The notes beneath the pieces were generated by a model that made no database searches, was not told where the DNA came from, and worked only from the letters and a program-made list of their open reading frames with translations. Positions 46,590 through 58,029 of a stretch of DNA of 64,000 nt are shown here, piece after piece. The position numbers and the translations under genes are program-made. The DNA comes from Paraescarpia echinospica (Eukaryota > Annelida > Polychaeta > Sabellida > Siboglinidae), in NCBI GenBank assembly GCA_020002185.1, contig CM034538.1:66697424-66761423 (forward strand), in the 5' to 3' direction. How positions within the stretch are numbered: position 1 is the first letter of the stretch; the number at the start of each line of letters is the position of its first letter.

Positions 46590-49060
46590 AGGTTTGGGAC
46601 ATTAGTCATTACGATGGTTAGGGTCAGTAGGATGTCCACGTCATCCACGATTCTTCACGGTCAACTTTCACATAAATTCAAACAGCACTTTCAACTTCAA
46701 GACAACATAAGAACTGCCATCACAGAGTTGCTGGATACGGATGGGGATTTCATAAAATCAAATGTTTCTTCAATCAAAACATCAAACAAGTCTCTGACAG
46801 TGACAATGCAACTGCTCTGCAGGATAGGATCGCTGATCTTAAAACAGCAAAACAATTACTTACCGACGAGATAGACCAAATGAACAATACAGTAGACGCA
46901 ACTTCTTCCTCATCCATGGAGTGTCGGAGGACGATACAGACGTCGAAAGCTGCCATAGATGTGTTCAGCACAAAACTCGGCTTAGACATGAACCGTGATG
47001 TCATAGATCGCAGCCACTAACTCGGGCAGAGAGCAGACACTAGCCGTAAACCTAGACCAATCATTGTCAAACTCAAAGACTACAATGTCCGAAATGACAT
47101 TTTCATGGCTAAAAGGAGATTGAAAAGGTTCCGGATTGTTATAACCGAAAACCTCACAAAGAGAAGATCGGAGTTGCTCAGAAAGTGCCAGGAAATGAAG
47201 GATGTCAGAGACGAGGACAATTGACGGCCATGTAATGTGACTCCTGGACAATGGGAGGAAGGTTACGTTAACAACGGAAGAACACCTGCGACAGGAGACC
47301 TTGACTATCTCATGGACGGTATTTCTTATGGCCCATGGCTTTTCATGACCAGTTTTCTCCATGCAGTAATTATTCTATTCATATGGCTAATGACACCGAC
47401 TTGTGCTTCAGCATCGACAATGTCAGTCAAGACACTGACGACCATCTAGTTAATTTGCAATACTGTTTAAATCATTGCAGATAATATACTGACTCCGAAT
47501 TTTATAGCTTGCAAAGTAAATTCAAAAGTATTAATACTCTGTTCTGATAACAAACTCGAATATAGCTTGAAATCACTTCATTAAAATTTTGATTGTATAG
47601 GATTAACTGAAACGTGGTTAAAGACTACCGAAAATGTAAATATTTATAATATGGCAGGATATACCTTCTTGTCAAAAACAAGACTGTAAAAGAGGTGGAG
47701 GAGTAGGAATGTATATTTCTGACAGGTTCAAGTACAGAAGTAGAAATGACTTGTGTAATAACTCTGAGGAATGTCATTATGAGTCATTATTTATAGAGGT
47801 AGAAGTTGATAATACTAAAATTGTGATCAGCGCTATAAACCTCCTGATACAAACATAAATACATTTAATGAACATTTCAGTAACTTATTAAGACAAATTT
47901 CAAATGAATGGAAAAAATGCATATTAATGGCAGATTTTAATGTTGACTTACTATAGACAGACACAAACATTCAAATAACCGACTTTGTACATAAAATGTT
48001 TGCTAGTACGTTCTACCCAACAATTAGTAAACCAACAAGAGTCGCACAACAAACAGCCACACTCATAGGTAATATTATAACCAACATTCATGAATGTTCC
48101 ATTACACCCGGAATTTTATATGATGACATATCAGACCACTTTCCAGTATTTAATTATTCTAACATTGGAATAAGATTACACATAAAATAAACATTTACAA
48201 ACATGGCTAATTCAGAAAATATTAATAAATTAAATTTGCAGTTACAAAATGCAAACTGGGAAGAGGTGTACAAGGATCCATATCCTTGTACTGCATACGA
48301 TACCTTCCTCGAAATACTTGACACAATAATTAAGGAATGTTTACCTCTAACAAATTTAGGTAAAAACCTACAAAAATGAGTGGATCTCAAAAGGAATATT
48401 GATATCATGCAGTCAAAAAATAACTTGTACAAAACATTTAAGAGAAATACTACTCCATAAAATGAAGTTACCTATAAAAATTATAAAAAATAAACTCATA
48501 TTATCAGGCAGTCAAAGGAAAAAATATTTTAAAGATAAATTTGACCTATATAAAAAGATTGCAGAAAACAAAATGGAGTACCATAAATGAAGTTTTAAAA
48601 TCAAAGGACAAAGCCTATGGTAAACTGATGGTACCCTCTGTACAGACAAAAAGGAAAGTGTGGAATAATTCAATAATTTGTTTATCAACACTAGCCTCTG
48701 CCTTAATGTTAAACTACCGAAAACAGGAAATGACCCAACACAATGTATACAAAATAATACTGCAAGTTTTTTCTGTACACCCACTGATCCTGTTGAAATA
48801 ACTAATATCGTAAGATCAGTAAATTCATCCAAGTCCAGTGGCGTTGATAGTATTGATCCATATATTATGCAACAAGTTATACAACACATTGTAAACCAAC
48901 TCGCATACATTTTCAATAAGTCATTGCAGACTGGCATTGTTCCAGACAAACTTAAAATAGCAAAAGTCATACCACTGTATAAAACAAAAACCTTGAACTG
49001 TTAAAAAAATTAGACCAGTTTCAATCCTCCCATGCTTCTAAAAAAATACTTGAACGCCTA
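46590..49060 (+). mobile_element. non-LTR retrotransposon: ORF1, endonuclease and RT start, truncated
   Basis: From left: a degenerate ORF1 with a coiled-coil-like part and a C-terminal block (RKPRPIIVKLKDYNVRNDIF, then IVITENLTKRR) resembling LINE ORF1 RNA-binding domains. Then an EEP endonuclease (GLTETWLK near 47605, GGGVGMYISDRFKYRSR near 47695, ADFNVDLL near 47935, ISDHFPVF near 48130). Then the start of an RT (SSKSSGVDSIDPYIMQQV near 48830, LKIAKVIPLYK near 48950). Several stops and frameshifts interrupt it. It ends near 49060, where an opposite-strand element begins. Confidence 0.85.
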
Positions 49061-49061
49061 A

Positions 49062-50720
49062 TGTAAATGTAAATGTTTATTGATTTCTATAGCACAATAT
49101 TTATACGATAATATTCTATGATGCTGTACAGAAACTATAAATGGCATAGTAGAAAGTTAAAACAACACAAGCATTCAACATGATACAAATATTGATATAA
49201 AAAGGTAAAACTATAAAATGATAAAATTAATAATTTCAATAGAAACATCGAACATATTTTATATAATTATCTAACAAGTGTAAAACTATTTAAATTAGTA
49301 AAATTAATAAGTTAATTGTATGCAATTCTAAAATAGTGAGTCTTCAGTTTGCTCTTAAAAACACTGGCATTGTTGCAGCTGCGAATATCTTTGGGAAGGG
49401 AGTTCCATAGTTTCGGTGCAGCAACTTTAAAAGCATGATCTCCCAGAGTTTTCCTTTTTGTCCTTGGTACATCAAGCTTAAGATCATCCTGCGATCTTAG
49501 ACCGTAATGGATGCTTCTACGAGTCAGCATTTCCAACATATATTCTGGTCCATGGCCATGTAATGAATTAAATGTCGGTAAGCAAATCTTATATTTAATG
49601 CGAAATTCCACCGGCAACCAGTGAAGTGACTTTAGTACTGGTATGATATGGTTATATTTGCCGATTCTGCACAACACTCTGGCTGTGGTGTTTTGAACCA
49701 TTTATAATTTCCGTATAAGGTATTTTGGTAAGCCGATCAAAAGGGCATTACAGTAGTCAATATGGCTGTGGACAAGAGCATGTATAAGTTTCTCTGTAAT
49801 CTGTTGATCAAGATATTTTATGATTTTTCCGATGCTATACAGTTGTGTATAAGCGGCCCGACATTTGAACTTGACATGTTCTTCCATAGACATGTGTTTA
49901 TTAAAATAAGCGCCCAAATTTCGTGCACACAATTCAGTGCATGTACCTCATAGCCCCCGAAGTTAATGGCCGTGTTGGTGCATTTGGCTGGTTGTTGTGG
50001 AGTGCCCAGTAAAATGTACTCAGTCTTGGAGTTATTCATTTTAAGTTTCATGCCTTGCATTCAGCTATTGATGTCTCTGATGCATCTTTCCATAGACTCC
50101 CGGTTACTGTCCATAGAATCAGGATGGAAACCACAGTAAACCTGATGATCATCGGCGTAGGCATGCCCCAGCTTCCCATGCTGATCAATGACAGAGAAAA
50201 CAGGGCTAGAGTACTCTGTGAATTCAACAGGGCCTAGGCATGAGCCTTGCGGTACTCCCTAATCAAGTTTAAACTGCTCAGACACCGTACCATTGATAGA
50301 AATACGCTGTGACCTTGATTGGAGATAAGAGGAAAACCAATTTAGAGCTGTGCCTGATACTCCAAAAGAGCAATTCATGATATTTAACAAAATGTTGTGG
50401 TCCGCTGTATCAAAAGCCGACGACAAGTCAATTAAAACCAGTTGTGTTACCTTCTGTTGATCCATGTTTAGAAGTATGTCAGACTGGACCTTAACTAGAG
50501 TGGTTTCTGCAGAATGCCCTGCTCTATAAGCAGACTGACAAGGTGGCAACGGGAATCCACAGTCTGAGTGAAGACAAAGTTGGTTTACAACAGCTCGCTC
50601 AGTTAGTTTTGACACATACTGGAGATTCGATACAGGATGATAGTTTCTTGGAATAGGATCCAATCCTGCCAAGAACTCCTTACCTGCATTCAAGACACTC
50701 GCCTGAGCCAGATTGTTGAA
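49062..50720 (-). mobile_element. non-LTR reverse transcriptase, 5'-truncated, CR1/L2-like
   Basis: Reading leftwards: NYHPVSNLQYVSKLTERAVV, QSAYRAGHSAETTLVK, LIDLSSAFDTADH and NWFSSYLQSRSQ (50693-50259). Then AYADDHQVYCGF near 50150, LKMNNSKTEYILLG (50060-49950), and the C-terminal region with LKSLHWLPV and AAPKLWNSLPKDIRS (49701-49312). The 3' tail ends in repeated ATTTAC at about 49062-49075, a typical CR1/L2-style 3' microsatellite. Only a few stops separate the blocks, so it is younger than its neighbours. Confidence 0.88.
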
Positions 50721-50990
50721 GAACCCACCAGGACCACGGAGTACTCCACCAACTGTTTGACTTGTTCTTCACAGATAACAAACGTTATCGGTGAAGAACC
50801 CCAGTGCAGCTGTGATACACAACTACTGACTCTAGTTCATGAACTTCGCTACAGCATCGATAAAGGAATGCAGACAGACCTCACAATACTGTAGAGAGAG
50901 CTGTCAGTCCGAGGATATCCTCGGGGGCCGCTACGGTTGTCGAATTGGTCTGGTCAGGATACTTGAAAACTGGTTGCGCCTCTTTTTTTC
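50690..50990 (+). mobile_element. small non-LTR fragment (endonuclease end plus RT piece)
   Basis: The plus strand encodes RLSQIVEEPTRTTEYSTN followed in another frame by LFFTDNKRY, an endonuclease C-terminal pattern. After an apparent deletion it encodes LVHELRYSIDKGMQTDLTIL, the RT segment just before the catalytic D-F-S-K-A-F-D block. It is a short degenerate remnant. Confidence 0.65.
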
Positions 50991-50999
50991 ATTTCTGTT

Positions 51000-52070
51000 T
51001 CCTTTTATTTCTTCCTGTGTCACGTGCATGTCGACGTCGTATAATTGTCAAATATGACAGCTCGATGTAAAAAATTGAATTCATACATAAAACTAATATT
51101 ATCCGCTTCAGTTCAGCTCTTGGTATCCTGCAGTGCCAGTTGTTCCTTACTGGGGTCAGAACACAGTTAACCTTCCTATAGTAGGACTATGATGATGATG
51201 CCCAGGTAGTGCTCTAGTCTGTGCCAGTCTGCTCCGCTGTGGCCACGCATTACTGCGCCGTGCGCCTGAAATGAGTTCTTCCATTAATGTTCATCTGTCA
51301 TATGGATCAATAATTACTGACAATTGGTGGAAAAAGATCTGCACAGCTTAGGATTTGGAGACAGTAGAAACAAAATATAAACAAAGTATAAGACTAACTC
51401 ATAGCTGTATACTGGGCTGCCCACAAGCCACACTCCTGTCTCCCTGGCAAGCCGGCGGTAAGTGTGTCCCAGAGCACCCAACTGGTGCCCCAGGCCTGCA
51501 GATCATTGATTAGACATGTCTTGACTCCCTGAGAATGAAGGTTCCAAGTGTGGGGAACTGGCCGGGTTCTGGGGACAGAGCGTTCCAGTCACGGATGTGA
51601 CAGTATAAACAATTTATAATGTAAACATGCCTGTGATGATGTGGAGTGATGGAATTAATGCACTGAGGCATCACAATTATGCAAAAATACAGTTACAATG
51701 ATGAAATCGAGGCGAGTCTGGATTCTACACAAGTGCCATTCCAATGGTAATATTTGGAAGAAACTGTTTTGGGGAAATAGACTAGATGAGGCATATTAGC
51801 AGGTTGAGTGTTAGTGTTACTGTCAACATGATGATGTATTGACTGTTGACAGTGAAATGATTCATATTTGGAAGAATGTAGTTGACTGAATGATTTCTTT
51901 GCCACTTTTATTAACACAACACACGTGGTTGTAGAAAAACATGGCTATTTTGGTAAATATTGATTGGGCCACGCATACAAAGATAGCATACAAACTACTT
52001 GATCGCACTGGAAGTCGATTTGAACTGCACACAAACGCATACATGCACACGCAGACACAAACATACACAT

Positions 52071-52111
<41 letters not shown>

Positions 52112-52284
52112 CATGATATTGTGTTTGTGGTATATGTTCGACCATGTCTGAATAAGATTTTTAGCAAGTTTAGGAATTTCGTCAATAATTACAGAGAAAT
52201 AGTATATACTGCAGCAGGAATGATATGTAACAGCACTAAACATAACTGACTCTACTAAGTTATATCCAATTTATGTTTTTCCAG
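51000..52284. other. upstream flank or intron of the zinc-finger gene
   Basis: No coding exon was recognised. It contains a CA microsatellite at about 52075-52102. A plausible splice acceptor, TATGTTTTTCCAG, ends at 52284, so the zinc-finger exon may begin at 52285 with a noncoding leader. Confidence 0.5.
52074..52102. repeat. CA dinucleotide microsatellite
   Basis: An uninterrupted CACACA run of about 28 bases, preceded by looser CA-rich sequence. Confidence 0.93.
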
Positions 52285-52381
52285 ATGCCAGAAGGAGACA
52301 GATGTGTGAAGCCAGTTGATCACTTAGAGTCCAGCAAAAATCATCAATGTCCAAGTCTCGTGTGTCCTGATGTCCAACTGA

Positions 52382-53875
52382 ATGGCTGCAGACAGCAGCG
52401 AGTTTATGGTCCATTATCTTCTACAACAGTCTGCAGCAGACCAGCATCAAAACAGGAAACAAACAAACAGTTTTCCTGACAAAATGGATAAACATACGTT
52501 TGGACGAAGCGATAACTTAAACGATGGCCATCATTCTTCCACCCAGGGAAAACTTCACACATGTGACACATTTGGTGAAGTGTTTGAAGACAGTTATAAT
52601 CTTCAGGCCCAACTGTGCAATAACACTGAAGAGAAACCGTACATATGTGATGTTTGTGGGGAATTGTTTGCCCAGGAAGAAAATCTTCAGGAACATGTGT
52701 GCATTCAGACTGAAGAGAAACCATACATATGTGATGTTTGTGGGGCAGTGTTTGCTCAAAGTGAAAATCTTCAAGAACATCTTCGTATTCACATTGAAGA
52801 GAAACTGTACATATGTGATGTTTGTGGGGAAGTGTTTTCTGAAAGCGACAATCTTCAGGAACATGTGTGCATTCACATTGAAGAGAAACCCTATATATGT
52901 GATGTTTGTGGGGAAGTGTTCGCTCAAAGTGAAAATCTTCAGGAACATCTGCGCACTCACACAGAAGAGAAACCCTACAAGTGTGACACGTGTGGGGCAG
53001 TGTTTGCACAACGCGGTCATCTCAAATCCCACATGCGCATCCACAACGCTGGACCTTATGTGTGTGACACTTGCGACGCCCGCTTTATGAACTACAACAC
53101 TTCTAAGTGGCATCTCCGCACTTGCTCAAGGGAAACACGACACAGATGTGACACGTGTGGGGCACAATTTGCAGAGAGATCACAATTAGAGACGCATGAA
53201 AACACCCATAGTAGGAAGGGAACTGATAAATGTGAAACTCCTGTAGAACTGCTTGCAACAAGTGTCACCCCCGACAAACACTCGGAGGAGAAACCATACA
53301 AATGTGAAGTAGCATTTGCATGCAGTGATACAGGGACCAGGAACCTTCAAACTCACACTGTTGAGAAACCTTATAAGTGTGTCGTTTGTGACGTACATTT
53401 TGCCCAACGCGTACAATTGAAGATACATATGCAAATACATTCAGGGCAAACACCCATCAAATGTGTCACTTGTGGAGAGCAGTTTGCATTGAATAGTACT
53501 TTGAAACGTCACATGCGCATTCACACCGGTGAAAGACCGTACACATGTGATGTATGTGGAGCAAAGTTCTCGCAGAGTTATAGTCGAAATCGACATAAAC
53601 TCATTCACAACGAGGAAAATACTTTCAAATGTGACAAATGTAAGGAATGCTTAGCAACGAGGCATGACCTAAAGATGCACACGTGTAGTCGCATTCGCAC
53701 TACCAAGAAACCTGCCGCGTGGGACACGACTGGGACACAGTTGTCAGGTGCACTAAAGAGACATCTGCCCAATGAGACTACAGAGAAACCATTCAAATGT
53801 GACAGTTGTGGGGTGCAATCTCACAACTATGGTAGTTTTAAGTGGCACGTGTGTATTCGCCCAACGAAGAAATAG
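52382..53875 (+). CDS. C2H2 zinc-finger protein, 497 codons
   Basis: A single long exon encodes an array of about 16 C2H2-type units, spaced 28 residues with EEKPY/TGERPY-type linkers. About eight to nine fingers are canonical (C-x2-C-x12-H-x3-H), for example YICDVCGAVFAQSENLQEHL and YTCDVCGAKFSQSYSRNRHK. The rest are decayed: the second finger ends H-x3-Q, one is a C2HC type (CDTCDARF...HLRTC), and units near residues 281-315 and the last three lack ligands. The protein is probably nuclear and DNA-binding. The start is fixed by a TGA directly before ATG 52382. An overlapping upstream frame from an ATG at 52285 could act as a uORF. No KRAB, BTB or ZAD domain is visible. No orthologue is assigned. 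Confidence 0.9.
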   Translation: MAADSSEFMVHYLLQQSAADQHQNRKQTNSFPDKMDKHTFGRSDNLNDGHHSSTQGKLHTCDTFGEVFEDSYNLQAQLCNNTEEKPYICDVCGELFAQEENLQEHVCIQTEEKPYICDVCGAVFAQSENLQEHLRIHIEEKLYICDVCGEVFSESDNLQEHVCIHIEEKPYICDVCGEVFAQSENLQEHLRTHTEEKPYKCDTCGAVFAQRGHLKSHMRIHNAGPYVCDTCDARFMNYNTSKWHLRTCSRETRHRCDTCGAQFAERSQLETHENTHSRKGTDKCETPVELLATSVTPDKHSEEKPYKCEVAFACSDTGTRNLQTHTVEKPYKCVVCDVHFAQRVQLKIHMQIHSGQTPIKCVTCGEQFALNSTLKRHMRIHTGERPYTCDVCGAKFSQSYSRNRHKLIHNEENTFKCDKCKECLATRHDLKMHTCSRIRTTKKPAAWDTTGTQLSGALKRHLPNETTEKPFKCDSCGVQSHNYGSFKWHVCIRPTKK

Positions 53876-53889
53876 ATCAAGTGTTACAC

Positions 53890-54080
53890 CTGGGAGAAAG
53901 GTCCTTACATTTTGATATGTTAGGCAGTCATCAGGGGAGCCACGTGGCAGTCCAAGGATAACAATTCAGGGAACAGACCCTTCTCCATAAAAAAATTGCC
54001 TTTCAGAGAGAAACAATTGTGCACAAGAGACAACATGTTATTTTATCCATGTGTGTGGGTATCTATATTACAGGTATAAA
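53890..54080. repeat. dispersed repeat copy in the zinc-finger 3' UTR
   Basis: It is related to 58190-58345. Shared blocks include GGCA(G)TCCAAG, CAATTCA, GGAACA, TCGCCTTT/TTGCCTTT, CTGTGCACAAGAGA and AACAT, ending near a shared TATAAAAC. It could be a dispersed repeat or a duplicated gene tail. Confidence 0.6.
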
Positions 54081-55120
54081 ACAATGTGGTTCTCTGGCTG
54101 TCTGTTTGTTAGTCTCGCTTAACCGACTCTCACCTGGCTGTGTGACTTCGCCAGGAAGATAGTCTGGCTCAGAATCGCGTTTTGACTGCCCAGTTATTGA
54201 CAGCCATGAGAGCTGCCACCTAGTGAATATGCATGTGATTAAAAGGCACTAAACTACGAAAAAAGTTTAACGTTGGTTTATCTTTTATGTGACGTTTCAA
54301 CATAAGTTTAATGTTGAATAGTTGTATAGTGTAGTATTATATGATAAAAGTGTATCCTTATTTAATTTGTTATTTCATAGTTGGCCTGAGAGCCAATCAT
54401 CGTCTCTACCCGAATCTGGGGTAAAGCCTCCTACCGGTAACATTGGCAGGGCTTCAACATTCCAGGCCGTAGTGAGGGGCCAGTGCTACCACCTCATGGC
54501 GCCTGGGTAATCGAGGTTATCTGTGTGTCTCTGTATGTGGCCACATATCTCCGTTAGCTTTGCATATAATGGAGCAGAAACGTTTTATATACATGTATGA
54601 TCTATCGGGCTCTTTGGGGTGGTCCGTAGGTTTATATATATATATTTTTCGAAATTCGTGTGTGGGGGTCACAATTTTAAAATGGCACTTATCCCCGTCA
54701 GTTTTGCATGCAAGGGACTGACATTTTGTGTGCGATCTAGCGGGTTCATTGGGGTGGTTCGTAAATTTAGATTAAACAAAATCTTGGAGTCACAATTTCA
54801 AAACGGCAGCATAGTGTATTTGTACCTCCCTCTTTGACATGTTAACTACAGATGAGGCTACGCGCCTTTCAGTTATTGTATTTAGACATAAATCGGCCAA
54901 TAAAACCACAACTTTTCAAAACTATCGTTAGAGTGTTCGATTAGTTTGTCTGGCATACTGAGTTCGATGTCCGGATCGACCCATAATTTGTGTCGTATTT
55001 ATACTGATGACATAAGATAATAATTACATTTCAGTCATGCCATTTGTTTTATAGTGTGGTTTAAATGAGAAAAGACATGGCTGTATAACTGCCGACTTTT
55101 TATAATTCCGGGAGATTCGT
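54081..55120. other. gene-free flank with a diverged tandem duplication
   Basis: Two diverged copies of a roughly 130-bp segment occupy about 54540-54810. Shared blocks include CCGTTAGCTTTGCAT/CCGTCAGTTTTGCAT, GATCTA and TTTGGGGTGGTCCGTA/ATTGGGGTGGTTCGTA. No gene was recognised. Confidence 0.55.
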
Positions 55121-55129
55121 AAGCTATTC

Positions 55130-55325
55130 TGATTCAGCACGCTTCCATGTCGCGCTGTCTCGGATCTTGACATCGGAAGACGTGGGGGTGCTGTTCTCGC
55201 CGGGACTTCAGCAGTTCAGCACGTCTCTCTTGGTGTCGCACTGTCTCAGATGACGACATCGGAAGAAGGGGCGGGGTGTGCTGTTGGAGTCAAGAAGAAA
55301 GTTGGTAGGTATATGACTGCCTTTT
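55130..55325. repeat. dispersed repeat, copy 1 (internally dimeric)
   Basis: It contains CGCTGTCTCGGATCTTGACA, TCGGAAGACGTGGGGGTGCT and then a second similar half (CACTGTCTCAGATGACGACA). It matches 61765-62030 in order and orientation. Confidence 0.7.
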
Positions 55326-56200
55326 TCTCGCCGGGTAACTCGGCTAGTTTGTAATAAAACAGTCTCATGAATGCAAAATAACATTGGTATGTGGGGTGTT
55401 TGAAGCACAGTGAAAGAGTTGTCATCTGTAAATATATACACGAACACTGATAACAAATCCTGGCATTATTTCACACGCGAAGTGGTCTTCTGTCAGTCCG
55501 ACGTGTCGTGCTGTGGGTCACATTGGCTTGTGTGAGAAGGTATAGTTGGCCAGGAGAGCTGTTGTGTGTAATCAAATAATTGCATATACTTCCCAAACAT
55601 TCATGTCAACTGCCGAATTTTGAATGCCAACAAGATAATTGGCTCAGCTGAAGTTGAGCATTTTGCAAGGCGAACTTCAACTACCAGGGGGGTATTGAGA
55701 CTGATGTAATCAGCAGCACCCCATGGCGCGCGAGGATGGTGTAATATATGTTACCGGTTACATAATGTTTGTATTAGGGATTTAAAGTGCTTGCTTTCTA
55801 GCATGTTGTTGTTTCTGCTGTACTTGGTCCAAACAAGTCATTAACTTTCATAAGTTGTTTTTGGAAGGTTTGTGCATGCGTGCATGTGCTTGTGTGTGTG
55901 GAGGGGGGGGGGGTGAGTGCGTGTGTGTGTACAGGTCTAATAGAATATGAGTTGATAACACCAGAGCAGCGCGGTAGTTAACCTTTTTGGCACTGTTTCC
56001 CCTTGAAATGGCCAACAAAACCATAATTACACTTACGGTAACAAAACTAGAAAAGGTGTTGTTTTAAAGAACATGTTACAACTACGTAGCCAAAAATGAA
56101 TAAACGTTATATCCTCGCTTCACCAGCCCACCTTAAGATGAACGTATCAGAGTATTACTAGAAATAAATGGGTTTGCTTCTTCTTGACTTAATAATAATG
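55326..56200. other. gene-free stretch with a G-run
   Basis: A poly-G stretch within GT-rich sequence lies near 55900-55930. No gene or further element was recognised. Confidence 0.5.
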
Positions 56201-56204
56201 TAAC

Positions 56205-58020
56205 TTCTTTTGCACCTAAATCCTTGGAAACCAAGCTCAGAGACGCATCAATACAAAAGGGTTAGTCAATCTCAAAATCCATAAGCAGTAGTCCAGTTGT
56301 CAACAGATGGTTAAGGAGCTATGGTGGATAAGCAAGGTTATAAAGTTTTTAAATGACGACGGATTTTTTAAATATTTTCAACTGATCTACCACTAAGAAG
56401 GAGCATACTCCAGAGAGTTGGTGCAGCAACAGAAAAAGCCCTAGTTCCAATGTTAGTGTTGATTCTAGGAACAAAAAGTAGGTCAGAACTAGATGATCGA
56501 AGCTGGATAGGTTTTTTTACAGGAGTAAGCAATGTATATAAATATGCTGGTTGCTTACATATAAAAATGTCTGACAGGTAATGGTGCATATCTTTAAAAT
56601 ACTACGATATCGTACAGGAAGCCAGTGCAAGGACTTCAGAAGAGGCACTGAGTGAGAAAACCGCGGAGACCGAGTCACAACCTTAGCTAAGCAATTCTGT
56701 ACACGTTGTAACCTAGTGATATCCAATATTGTGGAAAAGGGAATTACAATATTCAAGCCTACTAATAACAACTGCAGTTGCGATAGTTTTTGCAGCAGAA
56801 AGAGGCAAGTAACGGCGAATACGTCGTAAATCACGAATATGATAATACTAGCAGCGACACGTTTGAGAAATATGCCGTCTACAATTGAAATTATCATCAA
56901 AGATTACTCCAATATTTCGTGCTGAAGGTGCAGGCGTAACATGCTTTAAGGTTAATTTTTTTTGTCTGTGTACCAATTATAAGAAACTCTGTTTTATCAG
57001 CATTTAACTTTAATCTACTCTCAGTCATCCAAACGAAAATGTCATTAAGACAATTTCTGAACTGATCTAAGGAACAATTAGTATTAGGCGTAAATCAAGA
57101 AATGTAAATCTGGGTATCATCTGCATAAATATGATGGTTTAGATTATGACTGTTAATAACAGAGCTTAGTGTGTTGCGTAGAGAGTGAAAAGCAAAGGCC
57201 CAAGAACAGAACCCTGGGGAACACCACATAAAGTGGGCAGTGCAGCCGAAAAGCAGTTCCCAATATTAATGGTTTGGTATCTATCAGTTAGGTGTGACGA
57301 AAACCAGCCCAGAGCTGTGCTAGATGTGCCGTACCACTTTGATAAACGTTTAATTAATAGAATGTTATGATCGGTGGTATCAAAGGCGGCAGATGGATCA
57401 AGTAAGTTTAGGGCAGTTAAGTACTTTTAAAAGAGCGGTTTCTGCTGAATGAAATTGTTTCTATGCTGATTGTAACATATTAGTTAATACATTTATGTTA
57501 ATATGAGACCTTAGACGGCTAGCCTCAACCTTTTCTAGTATTTTAGAAATAAACCTAAGGTTAGGTCTATAACTGTTTTGGTCTTGTCTAAGCAGGGATG
57601 AATTCTTAAGAACTGGACTGACATGGGCGCATTTGAAGTCATCGGGAAATAAGCCAGGACACAGTGATGTATTGATGATATTTGTGATAGGTATGAATAA
57701 TGTATCGAGACATGTCTTTAGCAGTATAGTCGGAAATGGATCGAGAGCACAAGACTTATATGGGGAGGTCATAATTATTTTTCTCACTTTATCAACTGTA
57801 GCAGGTTCAAGCGACACTATAGTATAGAATTTGGAGAGTCCATATTCACAGTACTCAAAGTATCATGTGGTAAAGCCGAGGGAATAAGACTGATTTTATC
57901 CTTAAAATGACCAGAGAACGAGCCACACAGAGACTTGATTGATACAGTAGGTAGTTTGTGACTAATAGGATGAAGATTGAAAGCTCTGTCCGAGAGAATT
58001 GGTTATTCACCAGAAGCATT
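56205..58020 (-). mobile_element. decayed non-LTR reverse transcriptase
   Basis: Reading leftwards: the RT N-terminus at 57817-57461 (SPYKSCALDPFPTILLKT, then SYRPNLRFISKILEKV), LGWFSSHLTDRY and CGVPQGSVLGPLLF near 57300-57200, IYADDTQIYIS near 57120, LSPSKTE-like remnants, and the C-terminus with LKSLHWLPVRYRSILK (56640 region) and FSVAAPTLWS (56420 region). The 3' tail down to about 56205 is shared with 37820-37955. Stops and frameshifts show it is dead. Confidence 0.86.
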
Positions 58021-58029
58021 ATTTTTGGT

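Noticed and set aside
52404..53453. Minus-strand frames of up to 201 codons over the zinc-finger gene
   Set aside because: They are antisense shadows of the 84-base finger repeat; the plus strand has the zinc ligands.
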